From: CBDCWQ01 sp965223435
Lineage (GTDB): Bacteria > Myxococcota > Kuafuiibacteriia > Kuafuiibacteriales > Kuafuiibacteriaceae
Direction: 5' to 3'
DNA length: 64,000 nucleotides
NCBI GenBank assembly: GCA_965223435.1
Contig: CBDCWQ010000020.1
Location: 868,001 to 932,000 of the forward strand
Shown: in pieces, positions 43,997 through 52,624 of the stretch
Position numbering within the stretch: position 1 is the stretch's first letter
Layout of the letters: every line of letters begins with the position of its first letter
Notes under the pieces: model-generated
Seen by the model: only the letters and a program-made list of their open reading frames with translations
The model's database searches: none
What the model was told of the DNA's origin: nothing
Program-made: the position numbers and the translations under genes

Positions 43997-45388
43997 ATGG
44001 CAAAAAAGAAGCCATGGGGCGGACGCTTTAGGCGGCCGACCGACGAGGTTGTAGAAGCTTTCACCAGCTCCATCGACGGGGACCGGCAGATCGCCCTCGA
44101 TGACGTTGAAGGAAGCATGGCCCACGCCACGATGCTCCAAGAGGCAGGAATCATTGATTCCAAGGTGCACGAAGCGCTGATCACCGGCTTGGCCACGGTG
44201 CGCCAAGAATTGGAAGATGATCGTTTCCCCTGGGATTCGCAGTGGGAAGACGTGCACATGAACATTGAGCGTCGGGTGGCGAGTCTGGTGGGGGAGGAGG
44301 CTGCGGGGCAGCTTCACACCGGTCGTTCTCGCAACGATCAGGTGGCGCTCGATGTTCGCTTGTACCTTCGGCGACGAGGGCGGGCGATCGCGAGGCAGTT
44401 GGTGCAGCTCGAGCGGGCCCTGGTGGGCCAAGCGAAGGCCCATGTGGATACTTTGCTTCCGGGCTACACCCACCTTCAGCGGGCACAGCCCGTCCGGTTG
44501 GCCCACCATCTTTTGGCGTATCGAGAGATGTTCAAGCGGGACCGGGGGCGGCTCGAGGATACGCTCCGCCGGGGTTTGGTTTCTCCCCTCGGTGCGGGCG
44601 CTTTGGCGGGGACGCCTCATCCCATCGATCGGGCGCGGGTCGCCGAGCTTTTGGATTTGAGGGGCGTGACCGCCAATTCAATGGACACCGTGGCGGATCG
44701 CGATGTCCTCCTGGAGATGATGAGTGCCTCGGCCATTTCGATGGTCCACTTGTCCCGCCTATCGGAAGAGATCGTGCTTTGGAATTCTCAAGAGTTCGGG
44801 TTTGTGGAGATCGATGACGCCTTTACCACGGGGTCTTCCATGATGCCGCAAAAGAAAAATCCCGACGTGGCGGAACTCGTGCGTGGGAAGTGTGGGCGGG
44901 TGGTCGGGGACCTGGTGGCCCTCCTGGTGACGCTGAAGGCGCTCCCGATGACCTACAACCGGGACATGCAGGAAGATAAGCCGTCTTTGTATGACAGCGT
45001 GGACACCTGGCACGCCTCCCTTGAGGTCATGGCCCGGATGATTCCGGCGATGCGTTTTCGTGCCGATCGCATGGCGGTGGCGCTCAAGGCCGGGTTTGTG
45101 ACCGCAACCGAACTCGCGGATCATCTTGCCTCTCAGGGCGTGCCTTTTCGGGAGGCGCATGAGGTGGTTGGGCAGCTGGTGGCTCGGGCGCTCGATGATG
45201 CGAAGACCCTCGATGCTTTTTCCCTCGAAGAGCTTCGCGGTTTTCATCCGAAGTTTGGGGAGGATGCGCCCGAGTGGCTCGATGTTGCGCGCTCGGTGGA
45301 CCGGCGCGATGTTCCGGGGGGGCCGGCGCGGCCCCGAGTTCTGTCGGCGCTTGCGGCCGCGGAGGAAGAGCTTCAAGACCTGGCTTGA
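43997..45388 (+). CDS. argH: Argininosuccinate lyase
   Basis: This enzyme makes arginine and fumarate from argininosuccinate. The 463 residues are full length for the family. The signature GSSMMPQKKNPD contains the catalytic Ser. HTGRSRNDQVALD and TPHPIDRARVAELL are also diagnostic. ATG 43997 begins MAKKKPWGGRF, with GGGGAA seven bases upstream; longer in-frame starts add unrelated sequence. It starts a run of argH-lptM-lysA-dapA-dapB, an arrangement seen in several proteobacterial groups. Confidence 0.96.
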   Translation: MAKKKPWGGRFRRPTDEVVEAFTSSIDGDRQIALDDVEGSMAHATMLQEAGIIDSKVHEALITGLATVRQELEDDRFPWDSQWEDVHMNIERRVASLVGEEAAGQLHTGRSRNDQVALDVRLYLRRRGRAIARQLVQLERALVGQAKAHVDTLLPGYTHLQRAQPVRLAHHLLAYREMFKRDRGRLEDTLRRGLVSPLGAGALAGTPHPIDRARVAELLDLRGVTANSMDTVADRDVLLEMMSASAISMVHLSRLSEEIVLWNSQEFGFVEIDDAFTTGSSMMPQKKNPDVAELVRGKCGRVVGDLVALLVTLKALPMTYNRDMQEDKPSLYDSVDTWHASLEVMARMIPAMRFRADRMAVALKAGFVTATELADHLASQGVPFREAHEVVGQLVARALDDAKTLDAFSLEELRGFHPKFGEDAPEWLDVARSVDRRDVPGGPARPRVLSALAAAEEELQDLA

Positions 45389-45401
45389 TGGGGCTATCCC
45401 G

Positions 45402-45614
45402 ATGAAAAGGTGGCTTTTGTGGGGCGGAACCGTCCTGTGGCTCGGCTGTGGCATCAAGGGGCGGCCCCGGCCGCCCCGAGCCCTAGAGCCCCCTTTCGGG
45501 TCGGTCGACAAGCCACCCGGTCCCGAACCGACCCCGGTTGGGGCCGAGACCAGTTCGGTGTCGTCTGATGTTGAAGGCGATTTGCCGATGGAGTCCGAGC
45601 GAAACTCGCGGTAG
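45402..45614 (+). CDS. lptM: Small lipoprotein, LptM (YifL)-like
   Basis: The 70-residue product begins MKRWLLWGGTVLWLGCGIKG. The lipobox WLGC is followed by CGIKGRPRPP, matching the CGxKGPLxxPP pattern of LptM/YifL. Those small lipoproteins help assemble the LptD-LptE lipopolysaccharide translocon and are commonly encoded just before lysA, as here. Start is 13 bases after the argH stop. The tail is acidic and Pro-rich and not conserved. The name rests on motif and synteny. Confidence 0.75.
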   Translation: MKRWLLWGGTVLWLGCGIKGRPRPPRALEPPFGSVDKPPGPEPTPVGAETSSVSSDVEGDLPMESERNSR

Positions 45615-45625
45615 ACCCTCAGCCG

Positions 45626-46903
45626 GTGTTTCACTTTGCGTACGACAACGATCGCCTTCACGCGGAGGCCGTGAGTCTCGAGACGGTGGCCCGCGAGGTT
45701 TCAACCCCGACCTTCGTGTACACGCGCGCCACCATCGAGCGCCATTTCCGGGTGTTCGACGAGGCGTTTTCGGGGCATCCGCATCTGGTTTGCTACTCGG
45801 TGAAGGCCAACAGCAACGGCAGCATTTTGCGGTTGCTCGAGCACCTAGGGTCCGGCGCCGACATCGTGTCGGGCGGAGAGCTGATGCGGGCCACGCGCGC
45901 GGGGATTCCGCCCGAACGCATCGTCTTTTCGGGGGTGGGCAAAACGGGCGATGAAATGCGGGCGGCGCTCGACGCGGGCATTTTGGCGTTCAACGTGGAG
46001 TCCGAGCCCGAGCTTTTGCGTCTGGCTGAGGTGGCCCGCGACCGCGCGAAGGTGGCCCCCGTCAGTTTGCGGGTCAACCCCGACGTAGACGCCCAGACGC
46101 ACCCCTACATTGCGACGGGGCTGCGGGAATCGAAGTTTGGGATCCCTCTCGAGGACGTGAGGCCTTTGGCCGCGCGGCTTCGCCAAAATCCCCATCTTCG
46201 ACTTATTGGCATCGACTGTCACATCGGGTCTCAATTGGAGTCGTTGGACCCCATTTTCACCGCCCTCGATTCGGTCCTTGGATTGGTGGACGATCTTGGC
46301 CAAGACGGTCACCGCATCGAATTGGTCGACCTGGGGGGTGGGCTCGGTATTCCCTACGATCCGAAGTCCGAGACCCCACCGCACCCCAGCGAGTTTGGCG
46401 CGCGGGTTGTGGCCCGTATGAAGGGACGCAAAGAGCGGATTGTGCTCGAGCCCGGTCGGGTCATTGTGGGGAACGCGGGGTTGCTTTTGACGCGGGTGCT
46501 CTACGTTAAAAAGACAGCGTCTCGAACTTTTGTCATCGTGGATGCAGCGATGAACGATTTGGTTCGCCCTTCACTTTATAAGGCCCATCACGAAATTTGG
46601 CCCGTGCTTCGAGACGAAGAAGCCCAAGAGGTGTCCATGGACGTGGTCGGGCCGATCTGCGAGTCGGGCGACACTTTTGCCAAGGCACGGGCGCTCAAGC
46701 CGCTGGCTGCGGGAGACCTCTTGGCGGTGATGAGCGCCGGGGCCTACGGATTCACGATGGCTTCGACGTACAACTCCCGCCCGCGCGCGGCCGAAGTCTT
46801 GGTCGACCAAGACCGTTTTCACGTGATCCGCGCCCGAGAGAAAGTCGCCTCGTTGGTCGATGGGGAGTCCTTTCCTGGGTGGCTCGACAAGGAACAGAAG
46901 TGA
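45626..46903 (+). CDS. lysA: Diaminopimelate decarboxylase
   Basis: This PLP enzyme converts meso-diaminopimelate to lysine, the last step. The 425-residue protein has the PLP Lys in CYSVKANSN (K60), IDCHIGSQ, the Gly-rich loop DLGGGLGIPY, the active-site Cys in GPICESGDTF, and GAYGFTMASTYNSRPR near the end. It begins at GTG 45626, 11 bases after the LptM-like stop. dapA follows 19 bases later, so lysine and peptidoglycan precursor genes form one unit. Confidence 0.95.
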   Translation: MFHFAYDNDRLHAEAVSLETVAREVSTPTFVYTRATIERHFRVFDEAFSGHPHLVCYSVKANSNGSILRLLEHLGSGADIVSGGELMRATRAGIPPERIVFSGVGKTGDEMRAALDAGILAFNVESEPELLRLAEVARDRAKVAPVSLRVNPDVDAQTHPYIATGLRESKFGIPLEDVRPLAARLRQNPHLRLIGIDCHIGSQLESLDPIFTALDSVLGLVDDLGQDGHRIELVDLGGGLGIPYDPKSETPPHPSEFGARVVARMKGRKERIVLEPGRVIVGNAGLLLTRVLYVKKTASRTFVIVDAAMNDLVRPSLYKAHHEIWPVLRDEEAQEVSMDVVGPICESGDTFAKARALKPLAAGDLLAVMSAGAYGFTMASTYNSRPRAAEVLVDQDRFHVIRAREKVASLVDGESFPGWLDKEQK

Positions 46904-46922
46904 ACAGCGAGGAACAACAGCG

Positions 46923-47846
46923 ATGAATGTCACTCACATGAATGGGGCGTGGACTGCCCTTGTGACCCCGTTTGGCGAGCGGGGTGATGTCGACGTCCGC
47001 GCCCTTCGCGCGATCGTTGAAAAACAGATCGAGCGGGGCATCGATGGCCTTGTCGCTTGCGGGACCACGGCGGAGACGCCTACCTTGCGCCCCGAGGAGC
47101 AAGAAACCGTGGTGAGGACTGTGGTCGAGGCCGCTGACAAAAGGGTGCCGGTGATGGTGGGAACCGGCAGCCACAGTACGCGCCAGACGATCCATCAAAC
47201 CCTCGAGGCCCAAAAATGGGGCGCCGATTCCGTGCTTGTGGTTTGTCCCTACTACAATAAGCCGACGCAAGAAGGCATGTACCAGCATTTTCGGGCGGTC
47301 CACGAAGAAACAAACGTGCCCATCGTGGTTTACAACGTTCCCGGCAGAACGGCCAGCGATCTGTTGCCAAAGACCCTGGGCCGTTTGGCAAACGAAGGCA
47401 GGGTGGTGGGCATCAAAGATGCGACCGCCGACATGGCACGCTTGGTCGAAAATCAGAACGCGGTGGGGGCGCGTCCATTTTCTTTCCTTTCGGGGGATGA
47501 CTTTACGATCCTCCCGTTTGTGGCGCTCGGCGGCCACGGCGTGGTCAGTGTGGTCAGCAATCTTCTTCCGGGTGATACCCACACGCTCATTCAGAAAACC
47601 CAAGAAGGCGCGCTTTCACAAGCGCGGGTTTTGAACCAAAAGATCGTACGCTTGACCCAAAGGCTGTTTGAGGTTTCGAACCCCATACCCATTAAGGCCG
47701 CGATGGCCCTTGCCGGATGGTGTCTTCCGCGCTGCCGTTTGCCGTTGGTCCCTGCCGATGAGGCCCTTTGTGCGCGCCTTCGGGAGGCGATGGCCGCGTA
47801 CCAAGGCGAGGGCACCTCTTCTGGACTTGAGAGGTTCATGTTTTGA
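46923..47846 (+). CDS. dapA: 4-hydroxy-tetrahydrodipicolinate synthase
   Basis: This enzyme condenses pyruvate and aspartate semialdehyde. The 307-residue TIM-barrel protein has CGTTAETPT (pyruvate-binding TT pair), VVYNVPGRT (catalytic Tyr) and VVGIKDATADM (Schiff-base Lys). Start is ATG 46923 with AGGAA about 9 bases upstream. Its stop overlaps the TTG start of dapB, giving tight coupling of the two consecutive steps. Confidence 0.95.
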   Translation: MNVTHMNGAWTALVTPFGERGDVDVRALRAIVEKQIERGIDGLVACGTTAETPTLRPEEQETVVRTVVEAADKRVPVMVGTGSHSTRQTIHQTLEAQKWGADSVLVVCPYYNKPTQEGMYQHFRAVHEETNVPIVVYNVPGRTASDLLPKTLGRLANEGRVVGIKDATADMARLVENQNAVGARPFSFLSGDDFTILPFVALGGHGVVSVVSNLLPGDTHTLIQKTQEGALSQARVLNQKIVRLTQRLFEVSNPIPIKAAMALAGWCLPRCRLPLVPADEALCARLREAMAAYQGEGTSSGLERFMF

Positions 47847-48670
47847 TTGAAGTCGTGATCTCTGGTGCATCGGGACGGCTCGGTCGACGCACGGTGGCCC
47901 TGTGTTTGGCGGCGCCGGACCTTCGGGTGGCGTCTTTGGTGGTGCGGCCCGGGTCCCCTTTTTTGGGGATCGATGGGGGCGTGTTGTCTGGGGGCGAGCC
48001 TTCGGGTGTGGCCGCCGTCGCCGACCTTCTTGCCCTCACACCGTCGCGGGTCCTCATCGAAACGGCGACCCCAAAGGCTGCTTTTGCCCATGCTGAACAG
48101 GCCTTTCAAGTCGGGGCCCCGATGTTGATCGCGTCTACGGGATTCGACAAAAAGCAAACCGAGGCGATTCACGGTTTCGCCAAAGAGACCCCGGTCCTGT
48201 TGGCGCCGAATCTTTCGCTGGGGATTACGGTGCTGACGGATTTGGTCACCCGGGCCTCCAAAGCGCTCAAAGCCTACGACCTCGAATTGGTGGAGCTTCA
48301 TCACAATCAAAAACGGGATGCGCCAAGCGGAACCGCATGGGCTTTGGCCCGGGCCGCCGCGACCGCCCGGGGCCAGGACTTACAAAGAGACGCCATTGTT
48401 GCCCGATCTGGAGAGACGGGCCCTCGGGGCGTTCAAGAGATTGGCATGCAGTCGGTCCGCGGGGGTGATGTCATCGGCGAACATACGCTGTACCTCATGG
48501 GTGAGACCGAACGCTTGGAGTTGACCCACCGGGCTTCGAGCCGCGACGCGTTTGCCGCCGGCGCGGTGGCCGGTGCCCGGTTTTTGGGCGAGCCGGGCCG
48601 CAAGCCGGGTCTTTACGCCATGGGTGACGTCCTTCATCTGGAGGAGGATCAGCCGAGCGGGGCGCCGTGA
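47843..48670 (+). CDS. dapB: 4-hydroxy-tetrahydrodipicolinate reductase
   Basis: This enzyme reduces the DapA product with NAD(P)H. The 275-residue protein has the Rossmann motif ISGASGRLGRRTV and the catalytic box ELHHNQKRDAPSGTA with His-His and Lys. The start is an unusual TTG at 47843, in the sequence TTGA that overlaps the dapA stop; GAGAGG is upstream. No in-frame ATG fits before the Rossmann fold. Confidence 0.94.
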   Translation: MIEVVISGASGRLGRRTVALCLAAPDLRVASLVVRPGSPFLGIDGGVLSGGEPSGVAAVADLLALTPSRVLIETATPKAAFAHAEQAFQVGAPMLIASTGFDKKQTEAIHGFAKETPVLLAPNLSLGITVLTDLVTRASKALKAYDLELVELHHNQKRDAPSGTAWALARAAATARGQDLQRDAIVARSGETGPRGVQEIGMQSVRGGDVIGEHTLYLMGETERLELTHRASSRDAFAAGAVAGARFLGEPGRKPGLYAMGDVLHLEEDQPSGAP

Positions 48671-48676
48671 GCAACG

Positions 48677-49004
48677 GTGGGCTCGCAAGCGTTCAGCGGG
48701 GTCTTCCTGCTGAACGCGCGCAGCGCACCCAAGTGCGCGAAGATGGGTGGCCAGGCTTTTGCCTGGCCGGGACCCAAAGGCCGAAACGGAGTTAGAAAGA
48801 AGCAGACGTGCAATGGTGAAAGTTGGGGGTGAACGGTTACGTGGGCTCGCAAGCGTTCAGCGGGGTCTTCCTGCTGAACGCGCGCAGCGCACCCAAGTGC
48901 GCGAAGATGGGTGGCCAGGCTTTTGCCTGGCCGGGACCCAAAGGCCGAAACGGAGTTAGAAAGAAGCAGACGTGCAATGGAGAAACTTGGGGGTGAACGG
49001 TTAG
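48677..49004. repeat. 164-bp tandem duplication with three hairpins per unit
   Basis: Two adjacent copies, 48677-48840 and 48841-49004, differ at about three positions. Each contains three perfect inverted repeats in a row. In copy 2 these are GCGTTCAGC/GCTGAACGC (48853-48881), GCGCAC-CCAA-GTGCGC (48887-48902) and GGCCAGGC-TTTT-GCCTGGCC (48913-48932). Each copy ends in an ATG plus the start of the HerA-like reading frame; after copy 1 that frame runs into the repeat and stops. It fills the whole dapB-HerA gap, and its last 28 bases are the beginning of the ATPase gene. Confidence 0.9.
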
Positions 49005-51469
49005 GTGGGCTCTACTTGGGCCGAGCGCGGGGGGCTTTTGGACCGCTTCGGGTGAAGTCCAAAAGGCTGAAGACCCACGCCGTCATCGTCGGCATGACGG
49101 GAAGCGGAAAGACCGGCCTCGGGCTGGTCTTGCTCGAAGAGCTGGTCCAAAAAGGGATCCCGGTGGTCGCCATCGACCCCAAAGGGGATCTGGGCAACCT
49201 GGGTTTGCTGTTTCCCGATCTTCAGCCCCAGTCGTTTGCGCCCTGGACGGAAGAAGATCCGGCCCGCGTCGCCAAAAACTGGTCCGACGGCCTCCAAAAA
49301 TGGGACCTTGCAGAGTCCGATGTCGCGGCGCTTCGGGCCAAGATGCGGCTTCGGGTTTACAGTCCTGGGAGTCTTCGCGGGATTCCCGTCCATGTTCTCG
49401 GCTCGTTGACCCGGCCCGAGCAACGTATCTTGGAAGACGGGGAGGCAAGGCGCCAGCTGGTTCAAGACACGGTGTCTGGCCTTTTGGGCTTGGTGGGCCG
49501 AACGCCCGATCCGGTCCAAGATCCCGGACATGTGCTTTTGAGCTCTATTTTGGAGGCTGCCTGGCGTGCGGGTGAGACGCCCACGCTCGAAACGTTGATC
49601 CTTCGGCTCGTCGATCCCCCCATGGAGAAGCTGGGCGTGTTTCCGGTCGACCGGTTTTTTGCCCCCGACGATCGGATGAAGCTGGCGATGCGGCTCAACG
49701 GGGTGGTGGCATCGCCGGCCTTTGAGCCATGGAAGCGTGGTTCACCGCTCGATGCAGAGGCCCTTTTTGGCGATGGGCGCGATCACGGTTCACCCAAGAC
49801 GCCCGTGAGCGTGTTTTCGCTGGCGCACCTTCAAGAATCGGAGCGACAGTTTTTTGTTTCTTTGCTGCTGGGGCGCATTCAGGCGTGGACCCGGGCGCAG
49901 GCGGGAACGGAGGGCCTCCGAGGCGTGCTCTTCTTGGATGAGGCTCATGGTTATTTGCCGCCGCATCCCAAAGCGCCCGCGACCAAAGGGCCGCTCCTGG
50001 GCCTCATGAAACAAGCGCGGGCGATGGGCCTCGGCGTGGTGCTCAGCACCCAAAACCCCGTGGATCTCGATTACAAGGCGCTTTCGAATGCTGGGCTTTG
50101 GTGCATTGGGCGGCTGAGCACCGAGCAAGATCGGGACCGACTTCTCAAGGGCATGGGCGGACAAGGCCTCCACCAGGCCGTCGCCGATCTTGCCCCCCGA
50201 GAGTTTCTTCTCAAGGAGGTGGGCCGACAAGACCCCGAGATCTTCACCAGTCGTCACGCGATGTGTTTTTTGAAGGGCCCCTTGACTTCCATCGATGTGG
50301 CTGCGCTCAACGCGCTTCACGGGGTGGCCCCGGCCGCCTCGGCTGGGGAATCCAAGGTGGTGGCAGCTGCCTTATCCTTGGTGGATCCTTCGATGGGCCC
50401 GCCGCGAACCCTGCTGCCTGGCGCGGATGTTTTGCCCGAAGTGAGCCCTACAAGCGCTGAGGCGAAGGCCTTGAAAGCTGGTAGCGCCTCGGTTCTTCGG
50501 GGGTCCACAGCTGGGCCCGAGACGCTTTGGGATACGCCGCCGTCGGTCCGGGGTGTAGACCAGTGGCTCCTTCGGCGCGAGGTGGTGTTTTCGGCGCGTA
50601 TGGAAGGGGTCTTTGAGGCCCACCGGGCGCCACAAAGCGATGGGCCTACCGTTTGCCGGCCGGGCCTTGTGGCTGAACTCGGGTGCCGTTTTGATGAAGA
50701 CCGTGTCGGTTTCGTCCTCGATGAACGCTTATGGCGGGTGTGGTTTCCGCTCGGATCTACGCGGAGCGAGGATTATCTGTCGCCGCGTCTCGAGGCCGAT
50801 GACCTTCGTCCCATCGTTTCGCCTGGCGGGTTTCGCTACACCCCATTGCCTGCGTGGGTCGACCAAGAACGGGAATTCAAGGCGCTGAAAAAGCGCTTGG
50901 TCGATGAGATCTACCGAAAAAGAACTCAGGGCATGTGGGTCAACAAGGGGTTGAAGCTGTACGGCCGCCCGAACGAGACGCGTGAAGAATTCTCGGCCCG
51001 CGTTGAAGAAGCGGTTGAGGCTCGCATCGAGGACGCAGCCCTAAAACTCCATGAGCGCGCCGCACGAAGCGCCCACAGGCTCGATGAGCGCATGGCAAAA
51101 AAAACGGCTAGACTCGCCCAGGTTCGGGGTGTGGCTCAGGGGCGGCAGCTCGAAGAAGCCTTCAACGTCGGTGCGACGATTCTGTCGCTGTTCGGAGGTC
51201 GCAAGAAGAGCTTTGGCACGGTGCTGTCGAAAAGAAGGCAAAGCGCCCAGGCCTCAAGTCGGGTCACGGAGCTCGAGGCTGAGCTCGAGCGCCTTCAGGA
51301 CGACGGCGAAGCCCTTGAGGCCGACCTCAAAAAGAAGCTGGCTGCGCTTCGGGCTAAAGAAGAAAGGCATCTTGCCAAAACCGAAGAACGGCAGGTCCGA
51401 CTCGAGAAGAACGATATCCAGGTTCTGCGTTTCGGGGTCTTGTGGGTCCCCGTGTCGTCGCGGGTCTAA
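48977..51469 (+). CDS. HerA/FtsK-like AAA ATPase (DUF853-type, helicase HerA-like)
   Basis: The 830-residue protein begins at ATG 48977 in the second copy of the leader repeat. It has LGGLYLGRARG, then THAVIVGMTGSGKTGL (Walker A), IDPKGDLGNL, and GVLFLDEAHGYLPP (Walker B), with LSTQNPVDLDY as a sensor, placing it with ATP-binding proteins of the FYLGR...GMTGSGKTGL family. The C-terminal third is a coiled coil of Lys/Glu/Arg (from about residue 680) and a short beta segment. Such proteins are predicted DNA translocases or pumps, but are poorly studied. No partner nuclease (NurA or similar) is next to it. A GTG at 48911 is an alternative start. Confidence 0.88.
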   Translation: MEKLGGERLGGLYLGRARGAFGPLRVKSKRLKTHAVIVGMTGSGKTGLGLVLLEELVQKGIPVVAIDPKGDLGNLGLLFPDLQPQSFAPWTEEDPARVAKNWSDGLQKWDLAESDVAALRAKMRLRVYSPGSLRGIPVHVLGSLTRPEQRILEDGEARRQLVQDTVSGLLGLVGRTPDPVQDPGHVLLSSILEAAWRAGETPTLETLILRLVDPPMEKLGVFPVDRFFAPDDRMKLAMRLNGVVASPAFEPWKRGSPLDAEALFGDGRDHGSPKTPVSVFSLAHLQESERQFFVSLLLGRIQAWTRAQAGTEGLRGVLFLDEAHGYLPPHPKAPATKGPLLGLMKQARAMGLGVVLSTQNPVDLDYKALSNAGLWCIGRLSTEQDRDRLLKGMGGQGLHQAVADLAPREFLLKEVGRQDPEIFTSRHAMCFLKGPLTSIDVAALNALHGVAPAASAGESKVVAAALSLVDPSMGPPRTLLPGADVLPEVSPTSAEAKALKAGSASVLRGSTAGPETLWDTPPSVRGVDQWLLRREVVFSARMEGVFEAHRAPQSDGPTVCRPGLVAELGCRFDEDRVGFVLDERLWRVWFPLGSTRSEDYLSPRLEADDLRPIVSPGGFRYTPLPAWVDQEREFKALKKRLVDEIYRKRTQGMWVNKGLKLYGRPNETREEFSARVEEAVEARIEDAALKLHERAARSAHRLDERMAKKTARLAQVRGVAQGRQLEEAFNVGATILSLFGGRKKSFGTVLSKRRQSAQASSRVTELEAELERLQDDGEALEADLKKKLAALRAKEERHLAKTEERQVRLEKNDIQVLRFGVLWVPVSSRV

Positions 51470-51540
51470 ACGGAAACACACCGCGCAGGGGTTCTATGTG
51501 CCCGGCCCCGCAGAGGTGACGATGGGACTCCAAGCCATCA

Positions 51541-51770
51541 AGGGCCAACGGGGAACTTCGGTTCTAAGAACCGTCTACGTGGCTCCATTACTCAGGAAAA
51601 ACCCGGTGCTGGAAGTGATTGCCAGGCGCCCCATTTAAGTAATGGGCCTATTCGTCGCCTGAGGGTGCGTTCTGGCTTGACGATTCAGCCCGAAAACAAC
51701 GATAGTCGTAAGTGGACTGGGACTGCTCGGTCGGCAATCTGCCTCGGCTTTGTCGGGGCTTTTTGTTTTT
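51541..51770 (+). ncRNA. Candidate structured RNA after the HerA-like gene
   Basis: The 305-bp gap 51470-51774 has no gene but repeated secondary structure: GGTTCT-A-AGAACC (51560-51572); an outer stem GGCTCCATTAC (51581-51591) with GTAATGGGCC (51639-51648) enclosing an inner stem GGTGC-TGG with CCAGGCGCC; and finally a terminator at 51741-51770. It could be a small RNA, a structured 3' end of the upstream message, or the remnant of a mobile insertion. No known RNA family is matched with confidence. Confidence 0.35.
51741..51770 (+). terminator. Intrinsic terminator
   Basis: GCCTCG and CGGGGC pair around loop GCTTTGT and are followed by CTTTTTGTTTTTT. It would end transcription of the HerA-like gene or a small RNA. 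It lies 4 bases before the stop of the convergent DUF3800 gene. Confidence 0.65.
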
Positions 51771-51774
51771 TGGC

Positions 51775-52527
51775 TTAAGGAAAGATCTTCAGCCCGAAAC
51801 CTTCGATCTCACCTGAGGGGCTCAGCCGAAACTTTGTTCTCAAAATATCCCATGCTCGGTTACGTTGGCTGGGCATCAAAACATGCCTTCCAATTGGCCG
51901 AGCGATCAGGTCCGCGAGCTCCATGCCGGCGTGGCATCTTTCCTTTCCCGCGAATACGACATCGCACGGCATATTCGCACCGTGCCAATTCCGACCCTGG
52001 CAAATACGCCGAAACGCGAGCTCGAGCTTATCGTCCTCCTGCTTGCCTCGACTCTCACAGACCACATGAAGCGTAGGGCTGTCTTGGGTCAACCTGCAAT
52101 GCTGAGCGAGACGCTCGAGCCCAAATTTCATGGCTAGGTGGTAGATATCATCTGAGCCATTGTACTTGTCTTTCCTGATCGCGGCGGCAACCAACGTGAA
52201 ATTGGCCTGCACGACCAAATGGTTTAGGTCGTCCATAAAGCGATCGCATACATCTTTACGTCGAAGAATATTGAAGGGTGAGATGCGCTTCCGGATATCA
52301 CGCTCATGAAGGACAACTGTGTCATTTCCAAAGTACCGAAATTTCAGTTTCTGCACCGCGGTAGTTACCGCTTCCGCATAGTGCTCCTTGTCAAATACGC
52401 AAAACGCCAAAACGAATACCGGATACTCCGATGACGTTGGTCCATGGTCCCCACTCTCGTCTACGTACACGATGTTCTCGTGAAACTTCGGCAACACCGA
52501 GTCGGCCCCCTCAGTCATTTTATTCAT
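51775..52527 (-). CDS. DUF3800 domain-containing protein
   Basis: The 250-residue protein has the DUF3800 start IVYVDESGDHG, with a catalytic-looking Asp-Glu-Asp and a later HVVCESRGKQEDDKLE and GMELADLIARPIGR, which resemble the RNase-H-like fold proposed for this family. Members are often found in defence islands and mobile regions, but the biochemical function is unproven. Base composition is visibly richer in A+T than the flanking genes and its codon use is different, so recent acquisition is likely. It has no operon partner. Start is at ATG 52527 or ATG 52518. Confidence 0.86.
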   Translation of the reverse strand: MNKMTEGADSVLPKFHENIVYVDESGDHGPTSSEYPVFVLAFCVFDKEHYAEAVTTAVQKLKFRYFGNDTVVLHERDIRKRISPFNILRRKDVCDRFMDDLNHLVVQANFTLVAAAIRKDKYNGSDDIYHLAMKFGLERLAQHCRLTQDSPTLHVVCESRGKQEDDKLELAFRRICQGRNWHGANMPCDVVFAGKERCHAGMELADLIARPIGRHVLMPSQRNRAWDILRTKFRLSPSGEIEGFGLKIFP

Positions 52528-52624
52528 TTATGACGAAAACTTCGCAAAAGGCTATTGAACAATTTGATGCGTGCTCTGCCCAGGCCGTGCGCACTATGGG
52601 CTCTTCTATGTTGGCGAGGTAGAG

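Noticed and set aside
48747..48959. Small gene in the first copy of the 164-bp repeat
   Set aside because: The frame exists only because of the duplicated start region and runs through repeat DNA; no independent coding evidence.
48677..49004. CRISPR array
   Set aside because: Two adjacent 164-bp units without spacers and no cas genes; it is a simple tandem duplication.
51660..51700. Sequence TTCTGGCTTGACG resembling the 5' end of tmRNA
   Set aside because: No 3' tRNA-like half with a GGTTCRA arm and no tag reading frame could be found in the gap.
51470..51774. Integron-type attC site next to the DUF3800 gene
   Set aside because: Stems are present but the attC core motifs (RYYYAAC/GTTRRRY in the right places) are not, and no integrase is in the window.
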